DNA from: UBA7398 sp964632545
Lineage (GTDB): Bacteria > Actinomycetota > Actinomycetes > Nanopelagicales > Nanopelagicaceae
Reading direction: 5' to 3'
DNA length: 64,000 nucleotides
Assembly (NCBI GenBank): GCA_964632545.1
Contig: CAZWBQ010000003.1
Coordinates: 45,867 to 109,866, forward strand
The notes under the pieces were generated by a model, which worked only from the letters and a program-made list of their open reading frames with translations, was not told the origin of the DNA and searched no databases. Shown one piece after another: positions 1 through 7,093 of the stretch; position 1 is the stretch's first letter; each line of letters begins with the position of its first letter. Position numbers and translations under genes: made by a program.

Positions 1-741
1 TATTGAACCTGCTATTACGGGCCCGGCTAAATGGCGTAATTCTGGCGTGAAAAGTTCTGGCAATTTAAGCAAACTCGCGCCAGCTATAACCGGAAGCGCC
101 AAAAGAAATGCGAATTCCGCAGCAACGCTATGGTGCATCTTCCGCAATAACCCAGCGCTAATTGTTATTCCAAAACGGCTGATTCCTGCAAAAAGCGCCA
201 AACTCTGTCCAAATCCTACAGCGATCGCTGATAGCGGATTTATATGATCCGCAATGTTTTCAGTTTTCAAATTAGAACTTGCTTGCCGCGAAGATTTTTT
301 AGATAAGCGTTCTACTAAAACCAAAATCAAACCGTTTAGCGTTAGAAATATGGCGCTAGGTAATGGATCGCCGAAAAGATTTTGTAAAGGTTCTTCAAAA
401 ACAAAACCAAGCACTGCCACGGGAATCGTTGCAATAATAATCATTAAAAACAATTTAGTATTTGGCGAATCTAATTTTCGCTTCTGGATACTTCGCACAG
501 AATCTGTAAACATTGAAAACCATCGGTTTCTGAAAACCAAAAATAACGCCAACGCACTCGCCGCATGCAAGGCGATTGTGACAGTTAGATAAGGTGATGC
601 CGGATCGGTAATGAAACTCGCCCAACTTCCGCCAACCCAAGCTGGAATCAAAACCGCATGACCCAAACTTGAGATTGGAAAGAGTTCTGTGATCCCCTGT
701 ATTAAACCAGTGAGAATTGATTGCGAATATGAAAGTTCCAT
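1..741 (-). CDS. uppP: Undecaprenyl-diphosphatase UppP (BacA family), C-terminus cut by window edge
   Basis: Integral membrane phosphatase that recycles undecaprenyl pyrophosphate to the monophosphate lipid carrier for peptidoglycan and other envelope polymers. The 247 visible codons read in frame to base 1. The first signature GITELFPISSLGH is at residues 16-28 (E19 and H28 are the expected active-site positions) and the second, with GISRFG at 186-191, carries the conserved arginine R189. Several hydrophobic helices lie between. The family is usually 260-290 residues, so only the last helix or so is missing. The ATG at 741 is preceded by a TAGCCT -10-like element and 6 nt, predicting a leaderless message. 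It is divergent from the YczE-like gene, 51 bp away. Confidence 0.93.
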   Translation of the reverse strand, partial: MELSYSQSILTGLIQGITELFPISSLGHAVLIPAWVGGSWASFITDPASPYLTVTIALHAASALALFLVFRNRWFSMFTDSVRSIQKRKLDSPNTKLFLMIIIATIPVAVLGFVFEEPLQNLFGDPLPSAIFLTLNGLILVLVERLSKKSSRQASSNLKTENIADHINPLSAIAVGFGQSLALFAGISRFGITISAGLLRKMHHSVAAEFAFLLALPVIAGASLLKLPELFTPELRHLAGPVIAGSI

Positions 742-753
742 TGCGGCAGGCTA
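742..753 (-). promoter_or_regulatory. Predicted leaderless promoter (-10) of uppP
   Basis: On the minus strand TAGCCT (748-753) is followed by 6 nt and then the ATG of uppP. This is the usual actinobacterial leaderless arrangement, TANNNT then start. No good -35 is visible and there is no Shine-Dalgarno. Confidence 0.5.
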
Positions 754-780
754 CCCAATTTATTTTCAGATAATTCATAG

Positions 781-792
781 TAGGGTTCTAGA
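781..792 (+). promoter_or_regulatory. Predicted leaderless promoter (-10) of the YczE-like gene
   Basis: TAGGGT at 781-786, then 6 nt, then the ATG at 793. It is divergent from the uppP promoter, whose -10 is 27 bp away, so the two could share regulation. Confidence 0.5.
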
Positions 793-1458
793 ATGAGTCG
801 AAGTTTTAGTGAGTTTTTGAGACCGCATCGAACAATTCCATTAACCCCTTGGACCGCGCCTGCCAGGTGGGCAATCACTCCCTTCCGATTTCTAATTCTT
901 TTCTCGGGATTGTTTGTTTTTGGTATTGGCGAAGCTTTTCTTTTGCAATCTGGAATCGGTAACTCGCCTTGGACGGTTCTGGCCGAAGGATTATCGCTCC
1001 ATTTCCCTATTCCTATTGGTGGTTCAACTGCGTTAATTAGTTGCGTTGTTTTACTCTTTTGGATACCACTTAAAGAGCGACCTGGTTTTGGCACGCTTCT
1101 TAATATCTTTGTGATCGCTGGAGCGCTGCAAATCGGAAAAACTCTTATCCCACATCAATCAAATTTCCTTCTCGGTTTACTTTTTGCTTTGATAGGTATC
1201 GGAGCAGTTGGAATGGGTAGTGGAATTTACATAACTTGTGGCCTAGGTCCAGGCCCAAGAGATGGGCTAATGACAGCCCTTCATAACCGAACTGGAATTC
1301 GGGTCGGACGGGTTCGATTAACGCTCGAAATCCTGGTGTTGACGGCTGGATGGCTATTAGGCGGCACAGTTGGTGTTGGCACAGCTTTATTCGCGCTCCT
1401 AATTGGCCAATCTATTGCGATTTGTTTCGGTGTTGTTTCCCGAGTTACTCCAAAGTAG
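793..1458 (+). CDS. YczE/YitT-like multi-pass membrane protein
   Basis: 221-residue membrane protein with about five hydrophobic segments (residues ~30-50, 60-75, 85-105, 112-140 and 160-210). It has small-residue-rich turns such as GIGNSPW near 54 and GLGPGPRDGL near 150, which are typical of the YczE group of uncharacterised membrane proteins. The GxGPxDG-type loop is the family's most recognisable feature. The function is unknown; members are often called permease-like, but no substrate can be inferred. Upstream is a predicted leaderless promoter. The NCS2 purine permease follows after 89 bp on the same strand and could be partly co-transcribed, though its leader has its own -10 candidate. 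Confidence 0.72.
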   Translation: MSRSFSEFLRPHRTIPLTPWTAPARWAITPFRFLILFSGLFVFGIGEAFLLQSGIGNSPWTVLAEGLSLHFPIPIGGSTALISCVVLLFWIPLKERPGFGTLLNIFVIAGALQIGKTLIPHQSNFLLGLLFALIGIGAVGMGSGIYITCGLGPGPRDGLMTALHNRTGIRVGRVRLTLEILVLTAGWLLGGTVGVGTALFALLIGQSIAICFGVVSRVTPK

Positions 1459-1462
1459 GGCG

Positions 1463-1468
1463 TACGGT
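1463..1468 (+). promoter_or_regulatory. Possible -10 element for the NCS2 permease leader
   Basis: TACGGT lies just after the stop of the YczE-like gene. A start site about 7 nt downstream (near 1475) would put the first nucleotides right before the first C-block of the leader structure. No clear -35 is seen. Confidence 0.3.
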
Positions 1469-1475
1469 TTAATCC

Positions 1476-1547
1476 TTCCCCCGGTCTGTGGACCGTCTCC
1501 GCACGGGGTCGCAAACACCCCCGATACCAAAACAGATGGGGTAGGTC
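1476..1547 (+). promoter_or_regulatory. Structured 5' leader with four alternating C/G blocks; candidate riboswitch
   Basis: Four short blocks alternate: C-run 1478-1482, G-run 1505-1508, C-run 1518-1522, G-run 1538-1541. The last is the ribosome site of the permease (GGGG, 6 nt before ATG 1548). A perfect hairpin CGGTC-TGTG-GACCG (1482-1495) sits inside the first pair. Block 1 can pair with 2 while 3 pairs with 4 (ribosome site hidden), or 2 with 3 (CGGGG 1504-1508 with CCCCG 1519-1523), leaving 4 free. This is the logic of a sequester/anti-sequester switch. I do not recognise the conserved core of the classical purine riboswitch. Pairings were read by eye, with no folding calculation. Confidence 0.45.
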
Positions 1548-2984
1548 ATGCTCGATAGTTATTTTAAGATCTCGCAACGTGGCTCGACCGTAGGACAAGA
1601 AGTACGCGGCGGCGTCGTTACTTTCTTCACGATGGCATACATCGTGGCGCTAAATCCATTGATTATTGGGCTAGCGAAAGATGGCGATGGAAAGTTTCTC
1701 GGTGGCGGAGATGCGCCAAACCTTGCGCTAATTGCTGCTGCTACCGCTCTTGTGGCGGGTGTAATGACAATACTTATGGGAGTAGTTGCTAATTTCCCAT
1801 TAGCACTTGCAACCGGACTTGGATTAAACACTTTCGTTGCCGTTGGAATTGCTTCACGTATGACGTGGGCAGATGCAATGGGCCTAGTTGTACTCGAAGG
1901 TTTAATCATCACTGTGCTAGTACTTACTGGTTTCCGTGTTGCAGTATTTAAAGCGGTACCAACTCAACTTAAAGTAGCCATTTCAGTTGGTATAGGTCTT
2001 TTCATCGCATTGATTGGACTTGTCGACGCTGGTTTTGTTCGTCGAACTGCTTCAGGTCCAGTACCTGTAACACTTGGCGATAGCGGAACTTTAGTTGGTT
2101 GGCCGGTTTTAGTTTTTGGATTCGGTCTACTTCTAATGGTTGGCTTAATGGTTCGCAAAGTTAAAGCTGCGCTCCTCATCGGAATTGTGGTTTCTACAAT
2201 TGTTGCGATCGTTATCGAATCTTCGCTAAAAATCGGTCCGAATTTTGACGGTGCTACCGGTAAAGTGAATCCAAAAGGTTGGGGCTTAAATGTTCCAGCT
2301 ATGCCTGATTCTGTTGTAGCAACTCCAGATTTTGGTTTGCTCGGCCACTTCAATTTGTTTGGATCTTTTAGCAGAATTTCTGTCGTTTCTGCACTCTTAA
2401 TTGTTTTCACGCTTTTATTAGCAGACTTCTTTGACACGATGGGCACCATGACAGCCATTGGACAAGAAGCAGGTCTAGTTGATCGTGACGGTAACGTGCC
2501 AGGGGCAGAAAGAATTCTGATTGTTGACTCAATCGCTGCCGCTGCTGGTGGCGCTGCTGGTGTTTCCTCAAACACTTCATATATTGAATCTGCATCGGGT
2601 GTTGGTGAAGGCGCACGCACTGGCCTAGCTTCAGTTGTTACGGGAATTTGTTTCTTACTAACAACATTCTTAGCGCCTTTGGTTGCAGTAATTCCTTACG
2701 AAGCCGCTACCCCAGCGTTAGTAATTGTTGGTTTTCTAATGATGACCGGTATCAAACAAATTGATTGGGATGATCTAGGAATAGCAATTCCAGCATTCTT
2801 AACAATAATTTTGATGCCATTTACCTACAACATCTCTGTCGGTATCGGCGCAGGTTTTGTAACTTACGTAGTAATTCGATTCATTCAAGGACGCAAGAGC
2901 GAAATTCACCCGCTGTTGTTCCTAGTATCGGGTCTATTTATGATTTATTTCCTAGCTTCGCCAATCAATGCTTGGATCGGGTAA
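1548..2984 (+). CDS. NCS2-family purine permease (AzgA-like: adenine/guanine/hypoxanthine)
   Basis: 478-residue multi-pass transporter that would import nucleobases by proton symport. The N-terminus has the AzgA-type stretch around residues 20-40 (EVRGGVVTFFTMAYI). LADFFDTMGT at 291-300 and SSNTSYIESASG at 340-351 match the two conserved substrate/ion-site regions of the AzgA branch, as opposed to UraA or xanthine-type members. The length fits the branch (430-480). It is translated from a GGGG-type ribosome site embedded in a structured leader and ends at a strong bidirectional terminator. Purine salvage is the likely role; the exact base specificity cannot be read from sequence. Confidence 0.9.
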   Translation: MLDSYFKISQRGSTVGQEVRGGVVTFFTMAYIVALNPLIIGLAKDGDGKFLGGGDAPNLALIAAATALVAGVMTILMGVVANFPLALATGLGLNTFVAVGIASRMTWADAMGLVVLEGLIITVLVLTGFRVAVFKAVPTQLKVAISVGIGLFIALIGLVDAGFVRRTASGPVPVTLGDSGTLVGWPVLVFGFGLLLMVGLMVRKVKAALLIGIVVSTIVAIVIESSLKIGPNFDGATGKVNPKGWGLNVPAMPDSVVATPDFGLLGHFNLFGSFSRISVVSALLIVFTLLLADFFDTMGTMTAIGQEAGLVDRDGNVPGAERILIVDSIAAAAGGAAGVSSNTSYIESASGVGEGARTGLASVVTGICFLLTTFLAPLVAVIPYEAATPALVIVGFLMMTGIKQIDWDDLGIAIPAFLTIILMPFTYNISVGIGAGFVTYVVIRFIQGRKSEIHPLLFLVSGLFMIYFLASPINAWIG

Positions 2985-3004
2985 TAAATTAACAAGCTGT
3001 ATAG

Positions 3005-3044
3005 ATAGAAAATAGGGCCCAAATTATTGGGCCCTATTTTCTAT
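3005..3044. terminator. Bidirectional intrinsic terminator between NCS2 permease and ABC ATPase
   Basis: A perfect inverted repeat with 16-bp arms (3005-3020 and 3029-3044) and an 8-nt loop. The core is GGGCCC flanked by A-rich and T-rich ends (AAAATA / TATTTT), so it serves convergent transcripts in both directions. The stop codon of the minus-strand ABC ATPase (3041-3043) lies within the stem. It is the only strong intrinsic terminator I found in the window. Confidence 0.9.
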
Positions 3045-3823
3045 AAAGCTATTGCAAAATAACGACCATTTCGAATCTCTAACGAAATTGAAATACCATA
3101 AAGTTCAGTGAGTGATTCTGCTGTAAGGGTTTCAGCAATTAAACCCTGGTGTAGCGCAGTACCATTTTTAAGTAGCAAAACATGAGTCGTACCAGTTGGA
3201 ATCTCTTCAATATGATGAGTCACGATCACCGTTGCTGGTGCAGTGGGTTCCGCTGCAAATTGTGAAATTCTGCGCAATATGTCTTCACGTCCTCCTAAAT
3301 CTAATCCAGAGGCTGGTTCGTCAAGTAGTAATACTTCGGGATCGGACATGATCGAACGCGCAATTTGAACCCGTTTTTTTTCACCTTCACTAAGCGTTCC
3401 AAATAACCGATCTCCTAACTCCCGTACTCCGAATGTAGTAAGAAGGGCTTTAGCTCGGGACTCATCCCATAAATCATAAACTTCTTGCCAACGTTCTAAC
3501 ATTGCGTAAGCCGCAGTTAAAACTGTATCCATAACCTTTTCTTCCGGTGGCAGAAGATCAATCATTGCACTTGATGTAAAACCAATTCGATTACGTAACT
3601 CGAAAACATCAACTTTCCCAAGTTCTTTGCCAAGTATTGATACTGTTCCCGTAGTTGGATGCGCCAAAGTTGCGCACATTTGCAAGAGCGTTGTTTTACC
3701 AGCGCCATTGGGCCCAAGAATCACCCATCGCTCTCCTGTAGCAACTTCCCAATCAAGCGGCCCCAAAATGGTTCGCGCACCTTTACGGACCGAAACATTT
3801 CGGAAGGATAAAACAGCGCTCAT
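3041..3823 (-). CDS. ABC transporter ATP-binding protein (stand-alone)
   Basis: 260-residue cytoplasmic ATPase with one nucleotide-binding domain: Walker A GPNGAGKT at 37-44, signature LSEGEKKR (the usual second G of LSGGQ is E), Walker B VLLLDEP, and H-loop VTHH. No permease is next to it, so the substrate is unknown. It may energise an unlinked permease or act as a soluble ABC-F-like protein, although it has only one domain. Its pairing with serB is conserved elsewhere in Actinobacteria (Rv3041c beside serB2 in M. tuberculosis). I chose the ATG at 3823. The longer reading from 3865 would overlap the serB start, and a TATCTT box lies 8 nt before 3823. Confidence 0.85.
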   Translation of the reverse strand: MSAVLSFRNVSVRKGARTILGPLDWEVATGERWVILGPNGAGKTTLLQMCATLAHPTTGTVSILGKELGKVDVFELRNRIGFTSSAMIDLLPPEEKVMDTVLTAAYAMLERWQEVYDLWDESRAKALLTTFGVRELGDRLFGTLSEGEKKRVQIARSIMSDPEVLLLDEPASGLDLGGREDILRRISQFAAEPTAPATVIVTHHIEEIPTGTTHVLLLKNGTALHQGLIAETLTAESLTELYGISISLEIRNGRYFAIAL

Positions 3824-3837
3824 AGGTGAGAAAGATA
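3824..3837 (-). promoter_or_regulatory. Weak candidate leaderless promoter of the ABC ATPase
   Basis: Minus-strand TATCTT (3832-3837) lies 8 nt before the chosen ATG. The spacing is slightly long for a leaderless start, and no ribosome site is visible. Confidence 0.3.
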
Positions 3838-3841
3838 CCGA

Positions 3842-3853
3842 TAAACTCGTCGA
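3842..3853 (+). promoter_or_regulatory. Predicted leaderless promoter of serB
   Basis: TAAACT (3842-3847), 6 nt, then the GTG start at 3854. There is no Shine-Dalgarno, which supports leaderless initiation at GTG. Confidence 0.5.
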
Positions 3854-5056
3854 GTGAGCGGACAAACACAGAAGAGCGATAACTCTAAATTCATTGGTCT
3901 CTTGCTTTTTAGTGGAACCGACAGAGCCGGAACTGCCTCGGAGATTTTCGCCGCACTATCGCCATTCTCAATTAAAATCCTTGATTTGGAAGAGATATTG
4001 ATCAGCGATCGCACTATTTTTACAATTCAAATTGAACTAGATCCAGCGCATGCGGACGTTCTTGAATCTGATTTGCAATTAATCGCAACAAAACTTGATC
4101 TAGATTTCGCCGCACATTTTTCGAACTTCACGCATTTCCAGTCTAATGCAACTAGCGCAAAAATGATCTTGGTTGGGGATTTTTTTACCCCGAAAGCCTT
4201 ATCAGCTTTAACTTCTGTCATCACTAAAAATGGTGCGAACATTACGAGAATCTCTAAAATCATCACCGATCCACTCCTTGCCATTGAATTTGTTATAAAA
4301 ATCGAGGCGCAGAAATTGCCGGAGTTGCGGAAGGAAATTGCCGCAGTCGGCCGTGAACATAAAACTGCGGTGACAGTACTTGATAATAACGCCAATAGTT
4401 ATGGCAGAAAACTACTAATCTGCGATGTAGATTCCACTTTAATAGCGGAAGAAGTTATCGATCTGCTCGCAATTAAAGCAAATATGGGAGATGAAGTGGC
4501 AGCGATCACCGCCGCTGCAATGCGTGGTGAATTAGATTTCAAAGAATCTTTAACCAAACGCGTTCAACTCTTGGCTGGTCTTGATGCAAGTGCCTTAACT
4601 GAGATTAGAAAAGATATCCATTTAACGCCAGGTGTTAAAAATCTGGTAACGCAAATGCTGGTCCGTGGCCATTTAGTAGCAGCGGTCTCCGGCGGTTTTG
4701 TAGATGTCATAGAAGATCTAATGCAAGAAATCGGAATAACTAAATATCGAGCGAATAAACTTGAGATTCAAGATGGAAAATTAACCGGAAAATTAACCGG
4801 AAAAATAATAGATAGCCACGCCAAAGCAGAAACTTTAATTGATTTAGCTAACGAAGCCGAGATTGCATTATCAAATACGATCGCAATTGGTGATGGCGCT
4901 AACGATTTTGAGATGTTGAAAGTAGCAGGAACAGGAATTGCCTTTAACGCAAAGCCAGTCTTGCATCAAGTTGCCGATATTGTGCTCAATGTAACGAACC
5001 TAGATTCAGTGCTCTATTTACTGGGTATCACTAGTTTAGAAATCAACGGTAATTAA
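3854..5056 (+). CDS. serB: Phosphoserine phosphatase SerB (ACT domains + HAD)
   Basis: Last step of serine biosynthesis: hydrolyses O-phosphoserine to L-serine. The 400 residues start with two ACT-like regulatory domains (about 12-90 and 102-175), followed by a HAD phosphatase. Motif I is DVDST at 191-195 (nucleophile D191, general acid D193). The SGG of motif II is near 279 and GDGANDFEM at 346-354 is motif IV. This ACT-ACT-HAD layout matches mycobacterial SerB2, whose ACT domains bind serine. A 12-bp tandem duplication in the HAD part adds a TGKL/TGKI repeat at about 308-318. It is convergent with hisG, with only 4 bp between the stops. Confidence 0.95.
   Translation: MSGQTQKSDNSKFIGLLLFSGTDRAGTASEIFAALSPFSIKILDLEEILISDRTIFTIQIELDPAHADVLESDLQLIATKLDLDFAAHFSNFTHFQSNATSAKMILVGDFFTPKALSALTSVITKNGANITRISKIITDPLLAIEFVIKIEAQKLPELRKEIAAVGREHKTAVTVLDNNANSYGRKLLICDVDSTLIAEEVIDLLAIKANMGDEVAAITAAAMRGELDFKESLTKRVQLLAGLDASALTEIRKDIHLTPGVKNLVTQMLVRGHLVAAVSGGFVDVIEDLMQEIGITKYRANKLEIQDGKLTGKLTGKIIDSHAKAETLIDLANEAEIALSNTIAIGDGANDFEMLKVAGTGIAFNAKPVLHQVADIVLNVTNLDSVLYLLGITSLEINGN
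4775..4798 (+). repeat. 12-bp perfect tandem duplication inside serB
   Basis: Two exact copies of GGAAAATTAACC, followed by the start of a third imperfect one (GGAAAAATAA). The repeat stays in frame and yields LTGKLTGKI in the protein, in a loop before motif IV. Confidence 0.85.
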
Positions 5057-5060
5057 CGGT

Positions 5061-5906
5061 TTAAAGGCGACTTGCGTGAATATCTGTAACTAAAATTCCT
5101 CGAGCCCCCGCTTCATAAAGTTCGTCCATAACTAGATGAATATTTTTTCTTAACACCATCGCCCGCACAGCGGACCAGCCATTCTTTTGTAGAGGCGAAA
5201 CCGTTGGCGACTCGATACCTGGAGTAATTGCGCAGGCAGCCTCCAAATTAGCACTTTCGACATCGTAATCGACCAAAACATATTGTCTAGCGATAACAAC
5301 TCCCGATAATCGGCGAATTAAAGTTTCAATTTGCTGGGACCTAATTGCGCCAACTCGTTCAATTAGAATTGCTTCACTTTGTAAAATCGGTTTACCAAAA
5401 ACTTTAAGTCCTGCTTGCTTTAAAGTACCGCCAGTTGAAACCACATCAGCTATTACATCAGCTACGCCAAGGCGAATTGAACTTTCCACTGCACCGTCAA
5501 GTTTAACTATGGTCGCATTAATCCCAGTTCTTTTTAAATAAGACGAAACAATTCCAGGATAGGCAGTTGCTATCCGTTTGCCTGAAATTGCTGACTCATC
5601 ATTAATATCTATTTCTGCTGCAAATCTAAAAGTACTCTTGCCAAAATCCAAACCGATGATCTCTGCTGCGTTCGCTGCAGAATCTATCAACAAATCCTTG
5701 CCAGTGATACCAATTTGTAATTCACCGGAGCCTACATATACCGCAATATCTCGAGGTCGTAAATAATAGAATTCCACATCATTTTCTGGATCAATGAAAA
5801 CCAAATCTCTTGCGTCATTACGTTGTCGATAACCTGCCTCCCGCAAAATTGCAATAGCAGCATCTGACAACGAACCCTTATTTGGTAACGCTATTTTCAA
5901 TGTCAT
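5061..5906 (-). CDS. hisG: ATP phosphoribosyltransferase (long form)
   Basis: First step of histidine biosynthesis: condenses ATP and PRPP to phosphoribosyl-ATP. The 281-residue length is that of the long HisG form, with a C-terminal ACT-like domain for feedback inhibition by histidine, so no HisZ is needed. The N-terminus (MTLKIALPNKGSL) and the PRPP region GVADVIADVVSTGGTLKQ near 150-170 are characteristic. It follows hisE by 21 bp, forming a hisE-hisG pair as in many Actinobacteria. No other his gene except hisS lies in the window. Confidence 0.95.
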   Translation of the reverse strand: MTLKIALPNKGSLSDAAIAILREAGYRQRNDARDLVFIDPENDVEFYYLRPRDIAVYVGSGELQIGITGKDLLIDSAANAAEIIGLDFGKSTFRFAAEIDINDESAISGKRIATAYPGIVSSYLKRTGINATIVKLDGAVESSIRLGVADVIADVVSTGGTLKQAGLKVFGKPILQSEAILIERVGAIRSQQIETLIRRLSGVVIARQYVLVDYDVESANLEAACAITPGIESPTVSPLQKNGWSAVRAMVLRKNIHLVMDELYEAGARGILVTDIHASRL

Positions 5907-5927
5907 GGAATTTAATTCTCCACGCTC

Positions 5928-6191
5928 TTATAGATTCGCATAAATCTCATCTAACGAAATCCCACGAGCAATCATCAACACTTGCAAATGGTAAAGAAGC
6001 TGACTTATCTCCAACGCCAAGGCTTTATTTGTCTCGTGCTCAGCCGCTAACCAAACTTCGCCAGCTTCCTCAATTATTTTCTTGCCGATTGCATGTATCC
6101 CAGAATCTAATTCAGAAATAGTATTTGAATTCTCTGGACGGTTGACCGCAATTTGGTTCAATTCCGCCCAGAGAGTTTCAAAGTTCTTCAT
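5928..6191 (-). CDS. hisE: Phosphoribosyl-ATP pyrophosphatase
   Basis: Second step of histidine biosynthesis: removes pyrophosphate from phosphoribosyl-ATP. This is the 87-residue stand-alone HisE form. The EEAGEVWLAAEHE stretch at about 40-52 carries the acidic metal ligands of this all-alpha NTP pyrophosphatase fold. It opens the hisE-hisG unit. A TAAAAT box lies 6 nt before the ATG, directly after the ribM stop, so it probably has its own leaderless promoter and need not depend on the FMN-controlled message. Confidence 0.93.
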   Translation of the reverse strand: MKNFETLWAELNQIAVNRPENSNTISELDSGIHAIGKKIIEEAGEVWLAAEHETNKALALEISQLLYHLQVLMIARGISLDEIYANL

Positions 6192-6203
6192 CCCGATATT
6201 TTA
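6192..6203 (-). promoter_or_regulatory. Predicted leaderless promoter of hisE-hisG
   Basis: Minus-strand TAAAAT (6198-6203), then 6 nt, then ATG at 6191. It begins at the base after the ribM stop codon and would uncouple histidine genes from FMN control. Confidence 0.5.
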
Positions 6204-6878
6204 CTAGAGTTGAACTCGCTCTCGCTTTGAGATTTTGAGCCAGGAAATGAACCCCCAGAGCACAAATGGCAGGTAAATTGCATAGAGAGTTCCGGTTGGG
6301 TAATAACCGTTTTTGAATGCGAACGGCACTCCGACCAAATCTACTGCTACCCAAACCAACCAGAATTCAACATATCCACGGCTCATTCCGAAAGTAGCTA
6401 AAGCTGTTCCAGTAAAGATCCAAGTATCCACAAGAAGCCACGTTCCGCTCTCCCCTAATAATTTAAAAATCTGATATGCAAGCAGATAGAAAATTACGAT
6501 TGCTGGCACCAAGAACGTTTTTTCTTTACTGGTAGTCCATCTTGGCGAAACAACTGGCTTTAAATCACCGCCAGTTTTTCGGGATGCGCTCCATCTAAAC
6601 CATCCATAAATACTCACTAATATCAAAAGAAGATTGCGTCCGGCTTGACCGTAGAAATTTGCATGCTCCTTATTATCTCCAAAAGAGAAAACTGCTCCAA
6701 GGAAAACTGTAAAAAGCAGAGCATCCCCAATAATTCCGATTGGCCAAGCTGCCACTTTTCGACGCATTCCGAAAACTGCACTTGTTAAACCCAAAGATCC
6801 ACCAATAACTTCACGCCATGCAATGGATTTGGAACCGAAATGAATTTGCGCTTCAAATAACCATTTTAAAATCGACAT
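6204..6878 (-). CDS. ribM: Riboflavin importer RibM (PnuC family) under an FMN riboswitch
   Basis: 224-residue membrane protein of the PnuC fold (about seven hydrophobic segments). The family includes nicotinamide riboside, thiamine and riboflavin facilitators. The upstream FMN riboswitch identifies riboflavin as the substrate, as for RibM/PnuX of Corynebacterium and Streptomyces. The start at 6878 has a strong AAGGGAG ribosome site 5 nt upstream; a longer reading to 6941 would run through the riboswitch expression platform and is rejected. In Streptomyces the riboflavin biosynthesis genes precede hisE-hisG. Here only the importer is left in that slot, between rpe and hisE. Confidence 0.85.
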   Translation of the reverse strand: MSILKWLFEAQIHFGSKSIAWREVIGGSLGLTSAVFGMRRKVAAWPIGIIGDALLFTVFLGAVFSFGDNKEHANFYGQAGRNLLLILVSIYGWFRWSASRKTGGDLKPVVSPRWTTSKEKTFLVPAIVIFYLLAYQIFKLLGESGTWLLVDTWIFTGTALATFGMSRGYVEFWLVWVAVDLVGVPFAFKNGYYPTGTLYAIYLPFVLWGFISWLKISKRERVQL

Positions 6879-6883
6879 AATTG

Positions 6884-6906
6884 CTCCCTTAAATAAGCCG
6901 AGGGAG
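6884..6906 (-). promoter_or_regulatory. Ribosome-site-sequestering hairpin of ribM (riboswitch expression platform)
   Basis: CTCCCT (6901-6906) pairs with AGGGAG (6884-6889, the ribM ribosome site) around an 11-nt loop. An upstream AGGG (in CCAGGG) could pair with the CCCT instead and free the ribosome site. No U-tract terminator is seen, so control is most likely translational. Confidence 0.6.
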
Positions 6907-6949
6907 AGCAAACCGAGCCCTGGCAAAAAATACATAGCCAAGTACTCCG

Positions 6950-7072
6950 CGTTTTCCTTTATCCAGACTTTAACTGTCGGTCTCGGAATTACACCAAGTC
7001 AACCGATCTATGGCTTAGATCGGGTCGCGGACTTTAACCGCCGGTTCGGATTTACACCGACCCCCGGAAACG
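6950..7072 (-). promoter_or_regulatory. FMN riboswitch (RFN element)
   Basis: The minus strand shows the conserved aptamer parts in order: closing helix CGTTTCC (7066-7072) with GGAAAACG (6950-6957); GGTGTAAATCCG; ACCGGCGGTTAAAGTCCGCGA; GACTTGGTGTAATTCCGAGACC; GACAGTTAAAGTCTGGAT. These match the RFN consensus, including the paired AGTCCGCGA and AGTCTGGAT elements. It lies between rpe and ribM and is expected to turn ribM off when FMN is plentiful. Confidence 0.95.
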
Positions 7073-7085
7073 TGTAACGAAAGTA
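7073..7085 (-). promoter_or_regulatory. Predicted promoter (-10) of the FMN riboswitch-ribM transcript
   Basis: Minus-strand TACTTT (7080-7085) followed by 7 nt ends exactly at the first base of the aptamer closing helix (7072). The aptamer would therefore form the very 5' end of the RNA. No convincing -35 is seen. Confidence 0.4.
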
Positions 7086-7093
7086 TGCCACTT

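Noticed and set aside
1476..1547. Classical purine riboswitch before the purine permease
   Set aside because: The conserved three-way-junction core (TATA/loop-loop pairs) is not visible; I report it only as an unassigned structure.
1964..2620. 218-codon ORF on the minus strand opposite the NCS2 permease
   Set aside because: It is a Pro/Ser/Thr-rich shadow of a recognised transporter.
6204..6941. Nicotinamide riboside transporter PnuC, starting at 6941
   Set aside because: The FMN riboswitch upstream points to riboflavin, and the start at 6878 has a strong ribosome site while 6941 lies before the expression platform.
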